Of a DNA stretch of 64,000 bases, positions 25,084 to 33,632 are shown one piece after another. The translations under genes were made by a program, and so were the position numbers. Location: the NCBI GenBank assembly GCA_904419525.1, contig CAJFRT010000010.1, positions 1 to 64,000 of the forward strand. The letters run 5' to 3'. Below the pieces are notes generated by a model. The model was not told the origin of the DNA, ran no database searches, and worked only from the letters and a program-made list of their open reading frames with translations. How positions within the stretch are numbered: the stretch's first letter is position 1; every line of letters starts with the position of its first letter. This stretch comes from Candidatus Gallimonas merdae (GTDB lineage: Bacteria; Bacillota; Clostridia; Christensenellales; Borkfalkiaceae).

Positions 25084-26366
25084 AATTAAGACCAAGGACG
25101 TTCCTGCGCGGCATTCATATTGCCGGTCATAAAACGTCCACAGAGCACTTCCCCGCCGAACGGCTTCCCGTTCCGGCGGAAGTGGCGATCCCGCTTTCAC
25201 AGCATGCGGGCGCGCCGGCCGAACCCGTCGTGCAGGAGGGACAGGCCGTCAGACGGGGCGAACTGATCGCAAAGAGCGCCGGCGCCGTCTCCGCGAATAT
25301 CCATGCCAGCGTCGCAGGGACCGTACGGTCTGTCGGGGCGCGTCCCGACGGGCGCGGCGGCACGGCACAGTATATTGTGATCGTCCCCGATGAGACGCAG
25401 CAGGACGCCTTTTTGCCCCCGCTTTCCGACCCCGCGCCCGAAGAGATCCTTGCGCGCATCGAAGCCTGCGGGCTCGTCGGCATGGGCGGCGCGGGATTCC
25501 CGACGCACGTCAAACTCAGGCCGCCCGTTCCCGTCGACACGCTCATTCTCAACGGCGCGGAGTGCGAACCCTACCTCACCTGCGACGATATCCTCATGCA
25601 GAAGCGGCGGGACGAGATCATGCGGGGCGCAAAGTATATGGCAAAGGCGCTCGGCGTCACGCGGATCATCATTGCAGTCGAAAAGAACAAGCCGGACGCC
25701 ATCGCGGCGTTTGAACATTCCGACTTCGACGTGGTCCCCCTCAAAAAACAATACCCCATGGGCGCGGAAAAGCAGCTGATCTGGTGCTGCACGGGGCGCA
25801 AAGTTCCCCTCGGCAAACTCCCGGCGCATACGGGCGTCGTCGTGCAGAACGTTGCCACGGCGTTCGCCGTCTGCGAAGCCGTGGAACTCGGAAAGCCGCT
25901 CATCGAGCGCATCGTCACCGTCACGGGCGGCGGCATCGCGCAGCCCAAAAATCTGATCTGTCCCGTCGGAGCGCCCCTTTCGGCGCTTGCGCAGGCCTGC
26001 GGCGGCGAACGGGACGCCGTAAAACTGGTTGCGGGCGGCCCGATGACGGGCTCCGCCCTCACGGGGACGGAGGCGGTCGTCACCAAGACGACGGGCGGAT
26101 TTTTGTTCATGACGGCAAAGGAGACCAACACCGACGCACCCACGCCGTGCATCAACTGCGGCAAGTGCGCGCAGGTGTGTCCCATGAAACTCATGCCCAT
26201 GCAGACGGAATTTTACACCGATGCAAAGGAATATGAAAACGCAGCTAAATTCGGGGGCGTGCTTGCCTGTATCGAATGCGGCGCATGCACCTATATCTGT
26301 CCCGCGCGCAGACCGCTTGCGCAGGCGATCAAGACCGCGAAAGCGGAACTGAGGAGGAAGTCATGA
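25080..26366 (+). CDS. rnfC: RnfC, NADH-binding subunit of the ferredoxin:NAD+ complex
   Basis: A 428-residue peripheral subunit that holds NADH/FMN and two [4Fe-4S] clusters. GTG start behind AAGGAGG. The N-terminus, LRPRTFLRGIHIAGHKTSTE, is typical; GLVGMGGAGFPTHVKL is the nucleotide site; INGAE-like NGAECEPYLTCDD follows. The clusters are at CINCGKCAQVCPMKLMP and CIECGACTYICPARRPL. Rnf oxidises ferredoxin, reduces NAD+ and pumps Na+ or H+. Overlaps rnfD by ATGA. Confidence 0.96.
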   Translation: MKLRPRTFLRGIHIAGHKTSTEHFPAERLPVPAEVAIPLSQHAGAPAEPVVQEGQAVRRGELIAKSAGAVSANIHASVAGTVRSVGARPDGRGGTAQYIVIVPDETQQDAFLPPLSDPAPEEILARIEACGLVGMGGAGFPTHVKLRPPVPVDTLILNGAECEPYLTCDDILMQKRRDEIMRGAKYMAKALGVTRIIIAVEKNKPDAIAAFEHSDFDVVPLKKQYPMGAEKQLIWCCTGRKVPLGKLPAHTGVVVQNVATAFAVCEAVELGKPLIERIVTVTGGGIAQPKNLICPVGAPLSALAQACGGERDAVKLVAGGPMTGSALTGTEAVVTKTTGGFLFMTAKETNTDAPTPCINCGKCAQVCPMKLMPMQTEFYTDAKEYENAAKFGGVLACIECGACTYICPARRPLAQAIKTAKAELRRKS

Positions 26367-27364
26367 GAATCCTTTCCACGGCCCCGCATATCCGTTCGCG
26401 GCGCACCACCAAATGCATCATGCTCGACGTGCTGATCGCGCTTCTTCCCGCAGCAGCAGCCGGGATCGTGTATTTCGGCTGGGAGGCCGCGGTGATCATC
26501 GCCGTCTCCATGGCGAGCGCCGCCCTCACGGAATTTGTCTGGTACCTCATCGAACACAAGGTATGGAGCAACGGAAAAGAGACGCTTAAAGCGTTTGCCG
26601 TACAGTTCGACTATACCTCGCTGGTGACGGGGCTTCTGCTCGCGCTCTGCCTGCCCGCCAACATCGAAGGCTGGCATATGCCCCTTCTCGGAAGTATTTT
26701 CGCCGTGGGCGTCGTCAAGATGCTCTTCGGCGGCACGGGCAAAAACATCGTCAATCCGGCCATTGCGGGACGAATTTTCCTGTTCATCTCCTTCACCCTG
26801 ATGACGAACTACCCCGCGGCAAACTTCGGACCCATCGGCGCAAACAGCCTTGCCGATCTGCAGACGGGCGCGACTTCTCTGACAAGCGGGCTTCACGGCG
26901 GCGGCCAGCTCTCCGCGATCGATCTGTTCCTCGGAACGGGCGTCGCCGGCTGCATCGGCGAAACGTGCAAACTTGCCCTTCTGGTCGGATTCGTCTACCT
27001 GTGCGTGCGCGGCGTGGTCAAATGGTATCTGCCCCTGCTGTATATCGTGGTGACGGGCCTGTTCGCCGTCGCGCTCGAAGGGTTCAACTTTGCATATTTC
27101 CTGCCTTCCATCCTTTCGGGCGGCCTGATCCTGGGCGCCTGCTTTATGGCGACCGACTATGTGACGACGCCCAAATCGACGCTCGGCAACATCATCTACT
27201 TTGTTGCGCTGGGACTTCTGACGGCGGGTCTGAGAAAAGCAACACAGATCGAGGTCGTCTCCTTCTGCATTCTTCTGATGAACTTCCTGGTGTTCCTGAT
27301 CGACATTGCGATCAAGCCCCGTCCCTTCGGCTATGTGCGCGCAAAGAAGGAGGCGAAGAAATGA
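26363..27364 (+). CDS. rnfD: RnfD, membrane subunit
   Basis: A 333-residue subunit with about nine helices. The FMN-linked Thr lies in TGATSLTSG near residue 172, following ANSLADLQ. VNPAIAGRIFLFISF and MATDYVTTPKS are typical. It starts within the rnfC stop (ATGA) and overlaps rnfG the same way. It forms part of the electron and ion path through the membrane. Confidence 0.95.
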   Translation: MRILSTAPHIRSRRTTKCIMLDVLIALLPAAAAGIVYFGWEAAVIIAVSMASAALTEFVWYLIEHKVWSNGKETLKAFAVQFDYTSLVTGLLLALCLPANIEGWHMPLLGSIFAVGVVKMLFGGTGKNIVNPAIAGRIFLFISFTLMTNYPAANFGPIGANSLADLQTGATSLTSGLHGGGQLSAIDLFLGTGVAGCIGETCKLALLVGFVYLCVRGVVKWYLPLLYIVVTGLFAVALEGFNFAYFLPSILSGGLILGACFMATDYVTTPKSTLGNIIYFVALGLLTAGLRKATQIEVVSFCILLMNFLVFLIDIAIKPRPFGYVRAKKEAKK

Positions 27365-27978
27365 CAGTCAGACAGTTTTTCAAAAGCAACGCCTTCAAGA
27401 GCCTTGCGGTGCTCATCGCCATCGTTCTGGTTGCCGGCGGACTGCTCGCCATCTTCAACGATCTGTTGTATATCTCCGACGAGGAACGGCTCAACCGCAC
27501 CCTCTCTTCGATCTACGGGGAGCCGGTAACGGCAGAGGAAGTGACGCTCGACGACGCCGACACCGAAACCCCCTACGGCACGGTGAACGCCGCCTACTAC
27601 ATTGTGGACGACGGAAATTATCTGCTGCAATCGACGGGCACGGGCGGCTATCAGAACGGAACGGTCACCCTCTGGACGGCGCTCACCTGTTCGGGGACCC
27701 CCGAAAACGGCCTTGCCCTGACCGGGATCCGGAAAGTCGTCTATGACTCCAACATCAATCAGTCGTGGATCGGAAAAATCGAACCTTCCTTCTACGACTT
27801 CTTTGCGGAGCAGGACGAGCTGATCGCGGACGGCGGTTACTTCACGGCCATCAGGGACGATACAGGTGACCTCAACAATGTACAGACTGGCGCGACAGGT
27901 GCCTCCAACGCCATCTGCAACGCCGTCAATTCTGCCCTCTGCTATTTCAGAACGATCCTCACGGGAGGTAACGCATGA
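27361..27978 (+). CDS. rnfG: RnfG, FMN-carrying subunit
   Basis: 205 residues. One N-terminal helix (SLAVLIAIVLVAGGLLAIFN) is followed by an extracytoplasmic domain. FMN attaches to the Thr of QTGATGASNAI (S/T-G-A-T pattern) near the C-terminus. The overlap with rnfD and rnfE (4 nt each) indicates coupled expression. Of usual length for the family. Confidence 0.92.
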   Translation: MTVRQFFKSNAFKSLAVLIAIVLVAGGLLAIFNDLLYISDEERLNRTLSSIYGEPVTAEEVTLDDADTETPYGTVNAAYYIVDDGNYLLQSTGTGGYQNGTVTLWTALTCSGTPENGLALTGIRKVVYDSNINQSWIGKIEPSFYDFFAEQDELIADGGYFTAIRDDTGDLNNVQTGATGASNAICNAVNSALCYFRTILTGGNA

Positions 27979-28664
27979 ACGCGAAAAAATACGGCAAGAT
28001 CGCCTATGACGGTCTCATTACCAATAATGCGACGTTCAAGCTGGTGCTGGGCACCTGTGCGACACTGGGCATGTCCACTTCCGCCGTCAACAGCTTTGGC
28101 ATGGGACTTTCTGTCACGGTGGTGCTGCTGCTGAGCAATGTGATCATTTCCCTCCTCAGAAAGATCATTCCCAACACGGTGCGCATCCCTGCTTACATCG
28201 TTATCATCGCGACGATGGTCACACTGCTGAGAATGGTGCTGGAAAAGTACATTCCGGATCTGTATGACTCCATGGGCGTATTTCTTCCGCTGATCGTCGT
28301 CAACTGCGTCATTCTGGGACGGGCGGAAGCATTCGCCAGCAAAAATCCCGTTCTGGACAGCGCGATCGACGGCGTTGCAACGGGCCTCGGCCTCACCTTT
28401 GCCCTGACGATCATCGGCATTATCCGCGAATTCCTGGGAAGCGGAAGTTTCTTCGGAATGCAGGTCATGGACTTCCGCATCGGATTCTTCACGAATTCGG
28501 CGGGCGCGTTCTTTGTATACGGCATCTGCATTGCGCTCTTTGTCCTCATCACGGGACAGGTCGACAAGGCGCGCCGCGCAAAGCACGCGCGTGCGCTGCG
28601 GGTGCCCTCGCATGAAGAGCCGCTCCCCGCTCCCGATGAAACGACGGCTGAGGAGGTAAAATAA
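27975..28664 (+). CDS. rnfE: RnfE, membrane subunit
   Basis: A 229-residue protein with six helices. LVLGTCATLGMSTSAVNSFG and LPLIVVNCVILGRAEAFASK are the half-channel motifs, and the conserved Cys pair binds the [2Fe-2S] cluster shared with RnfA. It has a longer hydrophilic tail (last 40 residues) than average. It starts on ATGA after rnfG and is followed directly by rnfA. Confidence 0.95.
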   Translation: MNAKKYGKIAYDGLITNNATFKLVLGTCATLGMSTSAVNSFGMGLSVTVVLLLSNVIISLLRKIIPNTVRIPAYIVIIATMVTLLRMVLEKYIPDLYDSMGVFLPLIVVNCVILGRAEAFASKNPVLDSAIDGVATGLGLTFALTIIGIIREFLGSGSFFGMQVMDFRIGFFTNSAGAFFVYGICIALFVLITGQVDKARRAKHARALRVPSHEEPLPAPDETTAEEVK

Positions 28665-29278
28665 TGGCAACGACCATTCTTCTCATCGTGGTGTCCGCAG
28701 TCTTTTCACAGAACTTTATTCTTGTGAAATTCCTGGGGATCTGCCCCTTCCTCGGCGTCTCCAAAAAGGTGAACAGCGCCTTTTCCATGGGAATTGCGGT
28801 GACGCTGGTCATGGTGCTTGCCACGCTGGTCACCTGGCCGCTCTACTTCTATATCATGGCGCCGCTGAACATCGAATATCTTGAGATCATCTTCTTCATC
28901 TTCGTCATTGCGGCCCTTGTGCAGATGCTGGAAAAGATCATAGCCAAACTCTCCCCCGCGCTCTACCGCTCCATGGGCATCTATCTGCCCCTGATCACGA
29001 CCAACTGCGCGATCCTGGGCGTTGCGGAACTCCTGCTCGTCAACGACCTGTCGGGCGTCGTCAGCGGCATTGAGGCAGGGATCTCCATGAATCTCGGGTT
29101 CGCCCTCCTCTACGCGCTGTGTGCGGGCATCGGATTCACCCTTGCAATGGTGCTGATGGGCGGCGTCCGCGAAAAGATGGAAAAACTCCCCGTCGCAAAG
29201 TGCATGAAGGGATTCCCGATCACGATGGTTGCGGCGGCGTTCATGGCAATGGCGTTCTACGTCTTTTCTCTGCTGTAA
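28664..29278 (+). CDS. rnfA: RnfA, membrane subunit
   Basis: A 204-residue protein with six helices, homologous to RnfE but inverted in the membrane. The motifs are NFILVKFLGICPFLGVSKKV and LPLITTNCAILGVAELLLVN, each with the cluster Cys. Its start abuts the rnfE stop. With RnfD and RnfE it makes the ion-translocating core. Confidence 0.96.
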   Translation: MATTILLIVVSAVFSQNFILVKFLGICPFLGVSKKVNSAFSMGIAVTLVMVLATLVTWPLYFYIMAPLNIEYLEIIFFIFVIAALVQMLEKIIAKLSPALYRSMGIYLPLITTNCAILGVAELLLVNDLSGVVSGIEAGISMNLGFALLYALCAGIGFTLAMVLMGGVREKMEKLPVAKCMKGFPITMVAAAFMAMAFYVFSLL

Positions 29279-29288
29279 GGAGGCGACT

Positions 29289-30107
29289 ATGCAAAATCTT
29301 CTTCTCGCGCCTGTCAACTGGGCGCAGGTGGGCATCGTGCTCGGCATCTTTGCCGCGATCGCCCTTGTGCTTACGATCTGTATTCTTCTCGTCGCGAAAT
29401 TCTGCAAGACGAATGCCGACGAAAAGGTGGAGACCATTCTTTCCCACCTGGCGGGGGCAAACTGCGGCGGCTGCGGCTGCACGGGCTGCGCGGGATTTGC
29501 GGAAAAGCTCGCAAAGGGCGAAGCAAAACTTTCCGACTGCCACGTGACGGAGGCGAGCGAAAAAGCGGCCATTGCAGGCGTGCTCGGCGTCCCCTTCACG
29601 GCGGCAAAGCCCACCGTCAGCGTGTGCCGCTGTTCGGGCGGGATCCACGCCAAGGACGCGTTTGAATACGCCGGCGCACAGAACTGCTCCGAAGAAAATA
29701 AACTCGCCGGCGGGCGCAAGGTCTGCAAGTACGGCTGTCTCGGCGACGGAAACTGCACGCGCGTCTGTCCGGAAAACGCGATCTCGCTCCCCGATGAATG
29801 CGCGAACGTCAACCCTGACCGCTGCATCTCCTGCGGCGCATGCATTCTGACTTGTCCCAAGCAGCTCTTTACCCGCATTCCCGCCGATGCAAAGGTCTAT
29901 ATCGCATGCTCTTCGCATGAACGCGGCAAGGCCGTTCTCGACGCCTGCGAATTCGGCTGCATCGCGTGCGGAAAGTGCGCGCGGACATGCCCCGAAGGCG
30001 CGATCACGATGCAGGACAATCTGCCCGTGATCGACTACGACAAGTGCGTCAACTGCGGCAAATGCGCCGATGCCTGCCCGCGGCATACGATCAAGGTGCG
30101 CTACTGA
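29289..30107 (+). CDS. rnfB: RnfB, ferredoxin-accepting iron-sulfur subunit
   Basis: 272 residues starting at 29289 after AAGGAGG. One membrane helix (residues 12-36) precedes the Cys-rich domain: LAGANCGGCGCTGCAGFAEK, then CRCSGG and KYGCLGDGNCTRVCP. Two further ferredoxin pairs follow (CISCGACILTCPKQ; CIACGKCARTCPEG; CVNCGKCADACPRH). It takes electrons from soluble ferredoxin and closes the operon before a strong terminator. Confidence 0.96.
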   Translation: MQNLLLAPVNWAQVGIVLGIFAAIALVLTICILLVAKFCKTNADEKVETILSHLAGANCGGCGCTGCAGFAEKLAKGEAKLSDCHVTEASEKAAIAGVLGVPFTAAKPTVSVCRCSGGIHAKDAFEYAGAQNCSEENKLAGGRKVCKYGCLGDGNCTRVCPENAISLPDECANVNPDRCISCGACILTCPKQLFTRIPADAKVYIACSSHERGKAVLDACEFGCIACGKCARTCPEGAITMQDNLPVIDYDKCVNCGKCADACPRHTIKVRY

Positions 30108-30115
30108 ACGGATTT

Positions 30116-30154
30116 ACGCAAAACGCCCCGCCGGATCGGCGGGGCGTTTTGCGT
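30116..30154. terminator. Terminator of the Rnf operon
   Basis: An 18-bp perfect stem from ACGCAAAACGCCCCGCCG with a GAT loop, usable on both strands. On - it ends the HMA gene. Confidence 0.9.
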
Positions 30155-30411
30155 TATCTGATCTTCTTCCCGAAAAGCCCCCGCTTCTCGTACGGTTCCC
30201 GCGACACGTTCAGCACGCGGTATCCCATTTTTTCGATCCCGGCGCGGATCGCCTCAACGTCTGAATCATCTTCGCATAGAATGACCGTCTCCCCCTTTCT
30301 GTGCGACGACGTCACTTTTCTGACCGCGGCGCTTCTGCGCACAAGATCGTTGACATGCGTTTCACACATGCCGCAGCGCATGCCGTCGATCCTCAATATG
30401 ATTTTTTCCAT
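30154..30411 (-). CDS. Heavy-metal-associated (CopZ-like) domain protein
   Basis: An 85-residue HMA-fold protein with the metal-binding GMRCGMC motif near residue 10. The fold continues through AVRKVTSSHRKGETVILCED and IEKMGYRVLNV. A basic tail (YEKRGLFGKKIR) follows. Such proteins carry Cu+ or a similar soft metal. Its promoter carries a palindrome also found before the feo operon, which suggests control by the same metal-responsive factor. Confidence 0.85.
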   Translation of the reverse strand: MEKIILRIDGMRCGMCETHVNDLVRRSAAVRKVTSSHRKGETVILCEDDSDVEAIRAGIEKMGYRVLNVSREPYEKRGLFGKKIR

Positions 30412-30425
30412 ACATACCCTCCGTA

Positions 30426-30478
30426 AGTTCGCATTTGCGAACTATAATGATCATACACCTTTCCGCACGGAAAGTCAA
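30426..30478 (-). promoter_or_regulatory. Promoter of the HMA gene with GTTCGCA-TT-TGCGAAC operator
   Basis: Minus strand TTGACT (30473-30478), 17 bp, TATGAT (30450-30455). The perfect palindrome GTTCGCATTTGCGAAC at 30427-30442 lies just downstream of the start site, a repressor position. The same palindrome occurs at 49728-49743 and 49762-49777. Confidence 0.8.
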
Positions 30479-30527
30479 GGCCTTGCGGGAAACTTTCCTC
30501 ACACGCCGCGATATGAAATATGCGTAC

Positions 30528-30556
30528 TTGACAAAACTGCCCTGCCGTGCTATCCT
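30528..30556 (+). promoter_or_regulatory. Promoter of the flavin reductase gene
   Basis: TTGACA (30528-30533), 17 bp, TATCCT (30551-30556). Confidence 0.75.
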
Positions 30557-30586
30557 TATGAAAAAAACATTCGGGAGGACAATTCA

Positions 30587-31159
30587 ATGCTGAAAGATCT
30601 TGGAGTAAAACCTTATGCGTTTCCGATGCCCGTTCTGCTGATCGCAACATACGGCGAGGACGGAAAAGTTGACGTGATGAACATGGCGTGGGGCGGTATC
30701 TGTGCGGAAAACATGATCGCCCTGAATATCGATGAAGAGCACAAGACGAGCGCAAACATCAAAGCGCGCGGCGCGTTCACGGTGAGCGTGGCAGATGTTC
30801 CGCACATCGAGGCCGCGGACTTCTTCGGGATCGCCTCCGGCAACAAGATGACGGACAAATTTGAACGTTCTGGCCTGCATGCCGTAAAGAGCACGCGCGT
30901 GGACGCGCCCGTCGTGGAAGAGTTCCCGCTCACGCTGGAATGCAAGGTGGTCGAATGCCAGCACACGGCCTACGGGTTCCGCGTTCTCGGCGAGATCGTC
31001 AACGTGCTTGCAGACGAAAAGGTACTCGATGACAAGGGCCGCGTACAGCCCGAAAAGCTGAACGCCTTTGTCTTTGATCAGTTCCGCAGCGGCTATTACG
31101 CGATCGGCGAAAAAGTCGGTCAGGCATGGCAGTCGGGCGCGAACCTGATGAAAAAGTAA
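30587..31159 (+). CDS. Flavin reductase-like domain protein (FMN-binding)
   Basis: A 190-residue split-barrel flavoprotein starting at 30587 behind GGGAGGA. Landmarks are PYAFPMPVLLIATYGEDGKV and DVMNMAWGGICAEN, then FTVSVADVPHIEAADFFGIA, GNKMTDKFE and LECKVVEC. The family binds FMN and often moves electrons to partner oxidases or rubredoxin. It is a single-gene unit between a promoter and a terminator. Confidence 0.85.
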   Translation: MLKDLGVKPYAFPMPVLLIATYGEDGKVDVMNMAWGGICAENMIALNIDEEHKTSANIKARGAFTVSVADVPHIEAADFFGIASGNKMTDKFERSGLHAVKSTRVDAPVVEEFPLTLECKVVECQHTAYGFRVLGEIVNVLADEKVLDDKGRVQPEKLNAFVFDQFRSGYYAIGEKVGQAWQSGANLMKK

Positions 31160-31172
31160 CGGATCTACAATC

Positions 31173-31206
31173 AAAACCGCACGCAGAAACTGTGTGCGGT
31201 TTTTTT
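31173..31206 (+). terminator. Terminator of the flavin reductase gene
   Basis: Stem AAAACCGCAC / GTGCGGTTTT with an 11-nt loop, followed by T-rich sequence. Confidence 0.85.
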
Positions 31207-31255
31207 GTTGCCGGCATGACTTACGGACAAACAGATGATGCGCGCGGAAAGGCTT

Positions 31256-32077
31256 TCAGAAAGAAGTCTCCCCTGCCGTACTTCTGTAAGCCCTTGGGCT
31301 GAGATCATAGCGCAGACGGAAAAGTTTGGAAAAATAATTGTAGTCGCCGATCCCGCACCGCTCGGCAATGACCGATACGGGCAGTGAAGTCGTGCGCAGA
31401 AGTTCTGCGGCACAGGCAAGGCGGCGTTCCCGCACAAATTCAGCGGGCGTACAGCCGAACGACTCCCGCGCCGCGCGATACAGCTCCCGCCGGGAGACGT
31501 GCAGAACGGAACAGAGCGCATTCACCTCAAGATCGGCGGTCAGGTTGGCGCCGACATACTTTTCCAGCTTCTCGTGCAGGGACAGCTCCCCCTCTTCGAC
31601 GAAGCGCCTGAGCTGTTCATACCCCGCACACGCCTCCAGGATATGAACGGCCGCCGCGATTTTCTCCCGCGAGATGACGGGCAGAGCCTCATACAGACGG
31701 GCAAGCGCATCGTCCAGCCCCTCGTCCGGGCGGGCATTCTGCTCGCGGATCTGTCCGATCACGATAAATCCGCCAATCGCCCCGCGCACGGTGACGGGCG
31801 CGATGCACTCCGTCAGCCCCGCGTGGCAGGTATAGATCTGCGTCTGCCCCGTGCACAGACAGCGCGCAAGCGCGCTCCTGTCGCTCTCGCGGCAGCGCGC
31901 ATTCATCGCCCCGTCCTCCCGCAGGCAGCGGCAGAATTCGGTGAACCGCTCGGGGTAGTAACACACTTCGCGGCCCTCGCCGTCATAGACACAGATCTTG
32001 ATGCCCGTCAGCAGATAGAAGTCCTTTAACAGCCGTTTGAGTTCACGGACGTTATACTCGGTAAAAATAGTCTCCAT
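31256..32077 (-). CDS. AraC-family regulator with PocR sensory domain
   Basis: 273 residues. The N-terminal PocR domain (about 5-150) has its cysteine pattern, RFTEFCRCL, ARCRESDRSALARCL and YTCHAGLTECIAPVTVRGAI. Two C-terminal HTH motifs are CSVLHVSRRELYRAARESFG and AERCGIGDYNYFSKLFRLRY (residues 180-265). PocR domains bind small hydrocarbon or sugar derivatives. The gene is divergent from the sugar operon at 32165 and probably activates it. Confidence 0.9.
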   Translation of the reverse strand: METIFTEYNVRELKRLLKDFYLLTGIKICVYDGEGREVCYYPERFTEFCRCLREDGAMNARCRESDRSALARCLCTGQTQIYTCHAGLTECIAPVTVRGAIGGFIVIGQIREQNARPDEGLDDALARLYEALPVISREKIAAAVHILEACAGYEQLRRFVEEGELSLHEKLEKYVGANLTADLEVNALCSVLHVSRRELYRAARESFGCTPAEFVRERRLACAAELLRTTSLPVSVIAERCGIGDYNYFSKLFRLRYDLSPRAYRSTAGETSF

Positions 32078-32164
32078 TGATACGATTTTATCATGTTTTT
32101 TTCTTTATCTTACTATATAACGCAACAAAAATCAAGTATAATGCGGAAAAAAGGAGAACCGCGA

Positions 32165-33631
32165 ATGAATTTTCTCACGCTCGACGTTGGCTCAACGTGC
32201 TGCAAATGTCAGGTCTTTTCGCAGGACGGGGCCATCTTGTTTTACCGGACGGCGGAGTGTGCGCTGAGCCGGGAAGACGGTGGGGCGTCCGTGGATATCC
32301 GTGCGCTCTGGTCGGTGATCCGCGATCTGGTGCGCGCCGCCTCGGAGACCGCCGAAATCACTTCCGTTGCCGTCGCCTCCTTCGGAGAATCATTTGTCCT
32401 GCTTGACGAAAACGACGAACTCATCGCCTATCCCATGCTGTACACCGATCCCCGCGGCGAAGAACAGGCGGAGCAGGTCGCAAAAACCCTCGGAAAGCAA
32501 AAGATCTTTTCGGTCACGGGCACCGTCCCGCATGCGATGTACTCCGTCTACAAACTGCTCTGGTGGAAACAGAACCGCCCCGAAATTTACAGGAAGGCGG
32601 ATAAACTTCTGCTCATCTGCGACTATATCGGATATCTTCTCACCGGAAAGCGCGTCATCGACTACTCCCTGGCAGCGCGGACGGGCGTGTTCGATATCCG
32701 CGGCAAATGCTTTTCCGAAGAACTTCTGTCCGCACTCGGCATCGACAGAAAGCTCTTTTCCGCCCCCATGCCGACGGGCAGCGTTGTGGGCGACATTCTT
32801 CCGTCGGTCGCCAAAGAGCTCGGCCTGCCGGAGGGCTGCCGGCTGATCCTGGGAAGCCACGACCAGATCTGCGCGACCCTGGGCGCGGGCGTGTTTCAGG
32901 CGGGGCAGGCCGCCGACGGCATGGGCACGGTGGAATGCATCACCGCCGTCTTTGAAAATGCTCCCGCCGATCTCCGGTTCGGCGAAATGGGTTACTGCGT
33001 GGTGCCCTTTTTGCGCGATCTGTACTGTACATACATCTTCAATTACACGTCCAACGCCGTTGTCAACTGGTTCCGCAGCGACATTCTGCACGGCTATAAG
33101 GGCGAGGAAGAGAAGCAGTTCGCCTATCTGGAAGGGCATGACCGTCCCCCGACCGAAGTTTTGCTGCTCCCCTATTTTGCGGGCGCGGCGACCCCCTATC
33201 AGGACGCCGACGCCAAGGGCGCCTTCCTCAATCTGACCAAGGACACGACCGACCTCGACATGCACCGCGCCATTCTGGAAGGGACTTCCTTTGAAATGAA
33301 AGTCAACCTGGAAACGGCGGCGCAGTTCGGGATCCGGGTGCAGGCGATCACAGCGACGGGCGGAGGCGCCAATTCCGACCTCTGGCTGCACATCAAGAGC
33401 GATATCCTGGGGCTTCCCGTCAGGACGCTCCGCTCCTCCGAAGGGGGGCTCTGCGGGCTTGCGGTCCTGTCCGCCGTCGCAGCGGGCGCGTATGATTCCC
33501 CGGAAGCCGCCCGCGCCGTGTTTGTCCGCTACAAAAAGGAATATGTCCCGCAGACGGACTATGCACAGATCTATTCGCAGAAGTATCAGAAATACAAAAA
33601 ATTATATCATATCCTGAAGGAGATCAACTGA
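32165..33631 (+). CDS. FGGY-family carbohydrate kinase
   Basis: A 488-residue sugar kinase starting at 32165 after AAAGGAGAA. FLTLDVGSTCCKC is the phosphate-1 motif; SVAVASFGESFVLLDENDEL and LLLICDYIGYLLTGKRV mark the sugar-binding half. GSHDQICATLGAGVFQAGQA and TATGGGANSDLWLHIKSDIL are the C-terminal ATP-site motifs. It probably phosphorylates the ketose made by the isomerase next door. Exact substrate unknown. First gene of a four-gene operon. Confidence 0.9.
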   Translation: MNFLTLDVGSTCCKCQVFSQDGAILFYRTAECALSREDGGASVDIRALWSVIRDLVRAASETAEITSVAVASFGESFVLLDENDELIAYPMLYTDPRGEEQAEQVAKTLGKQKIFSVTGTVPHAMYSVYKLLWWKQNRPEIYRKADKLLLICDYIGYLLTGKRVIDYSLAARTGVFDIRGKCFSEELLSALGIDRKLFSAPMPTGSVVGDILPSVAKELGLPEGCRLILGSHDQICATLGAGVFQAGQAADGMGTVECITAVFENAPADLRFGEMGYCVVPFLRDLYCTYIFNYTSNAVVNWFRSDILHGYKGEEEKQFAYLEGHDRPPTEVLLLPYFAGAATPYQDADAKGAFLNLTKDTTDLDMHRAILEGTSFEMKVNLETAAQFGIRVQAITATGGGANSDLWLHIKSDILGLPVRTLRSSEGGLCGLAVLSAVAAGAYDSPEAARAVFVRYKKEYVPQTDYAQIYSQKYQKYKKLYHILKEIN

Positions 33632-33632
33632 C

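Noticed and set aside
23551-25200. Long N-terminal extension of the trxB-like frame
   Set aside because: The extension crosses the promoter of the Rnf operon; the Rossmann start at 24408 is the natural N-terminus.
30426-30443. Palindrome read as a LexA (SOS) box
   Set aside because: The SOS box of Bacillota is CGAAC-N4-GTTCG; here the half sites are in the opposite order, and the neighbours are metal genes.
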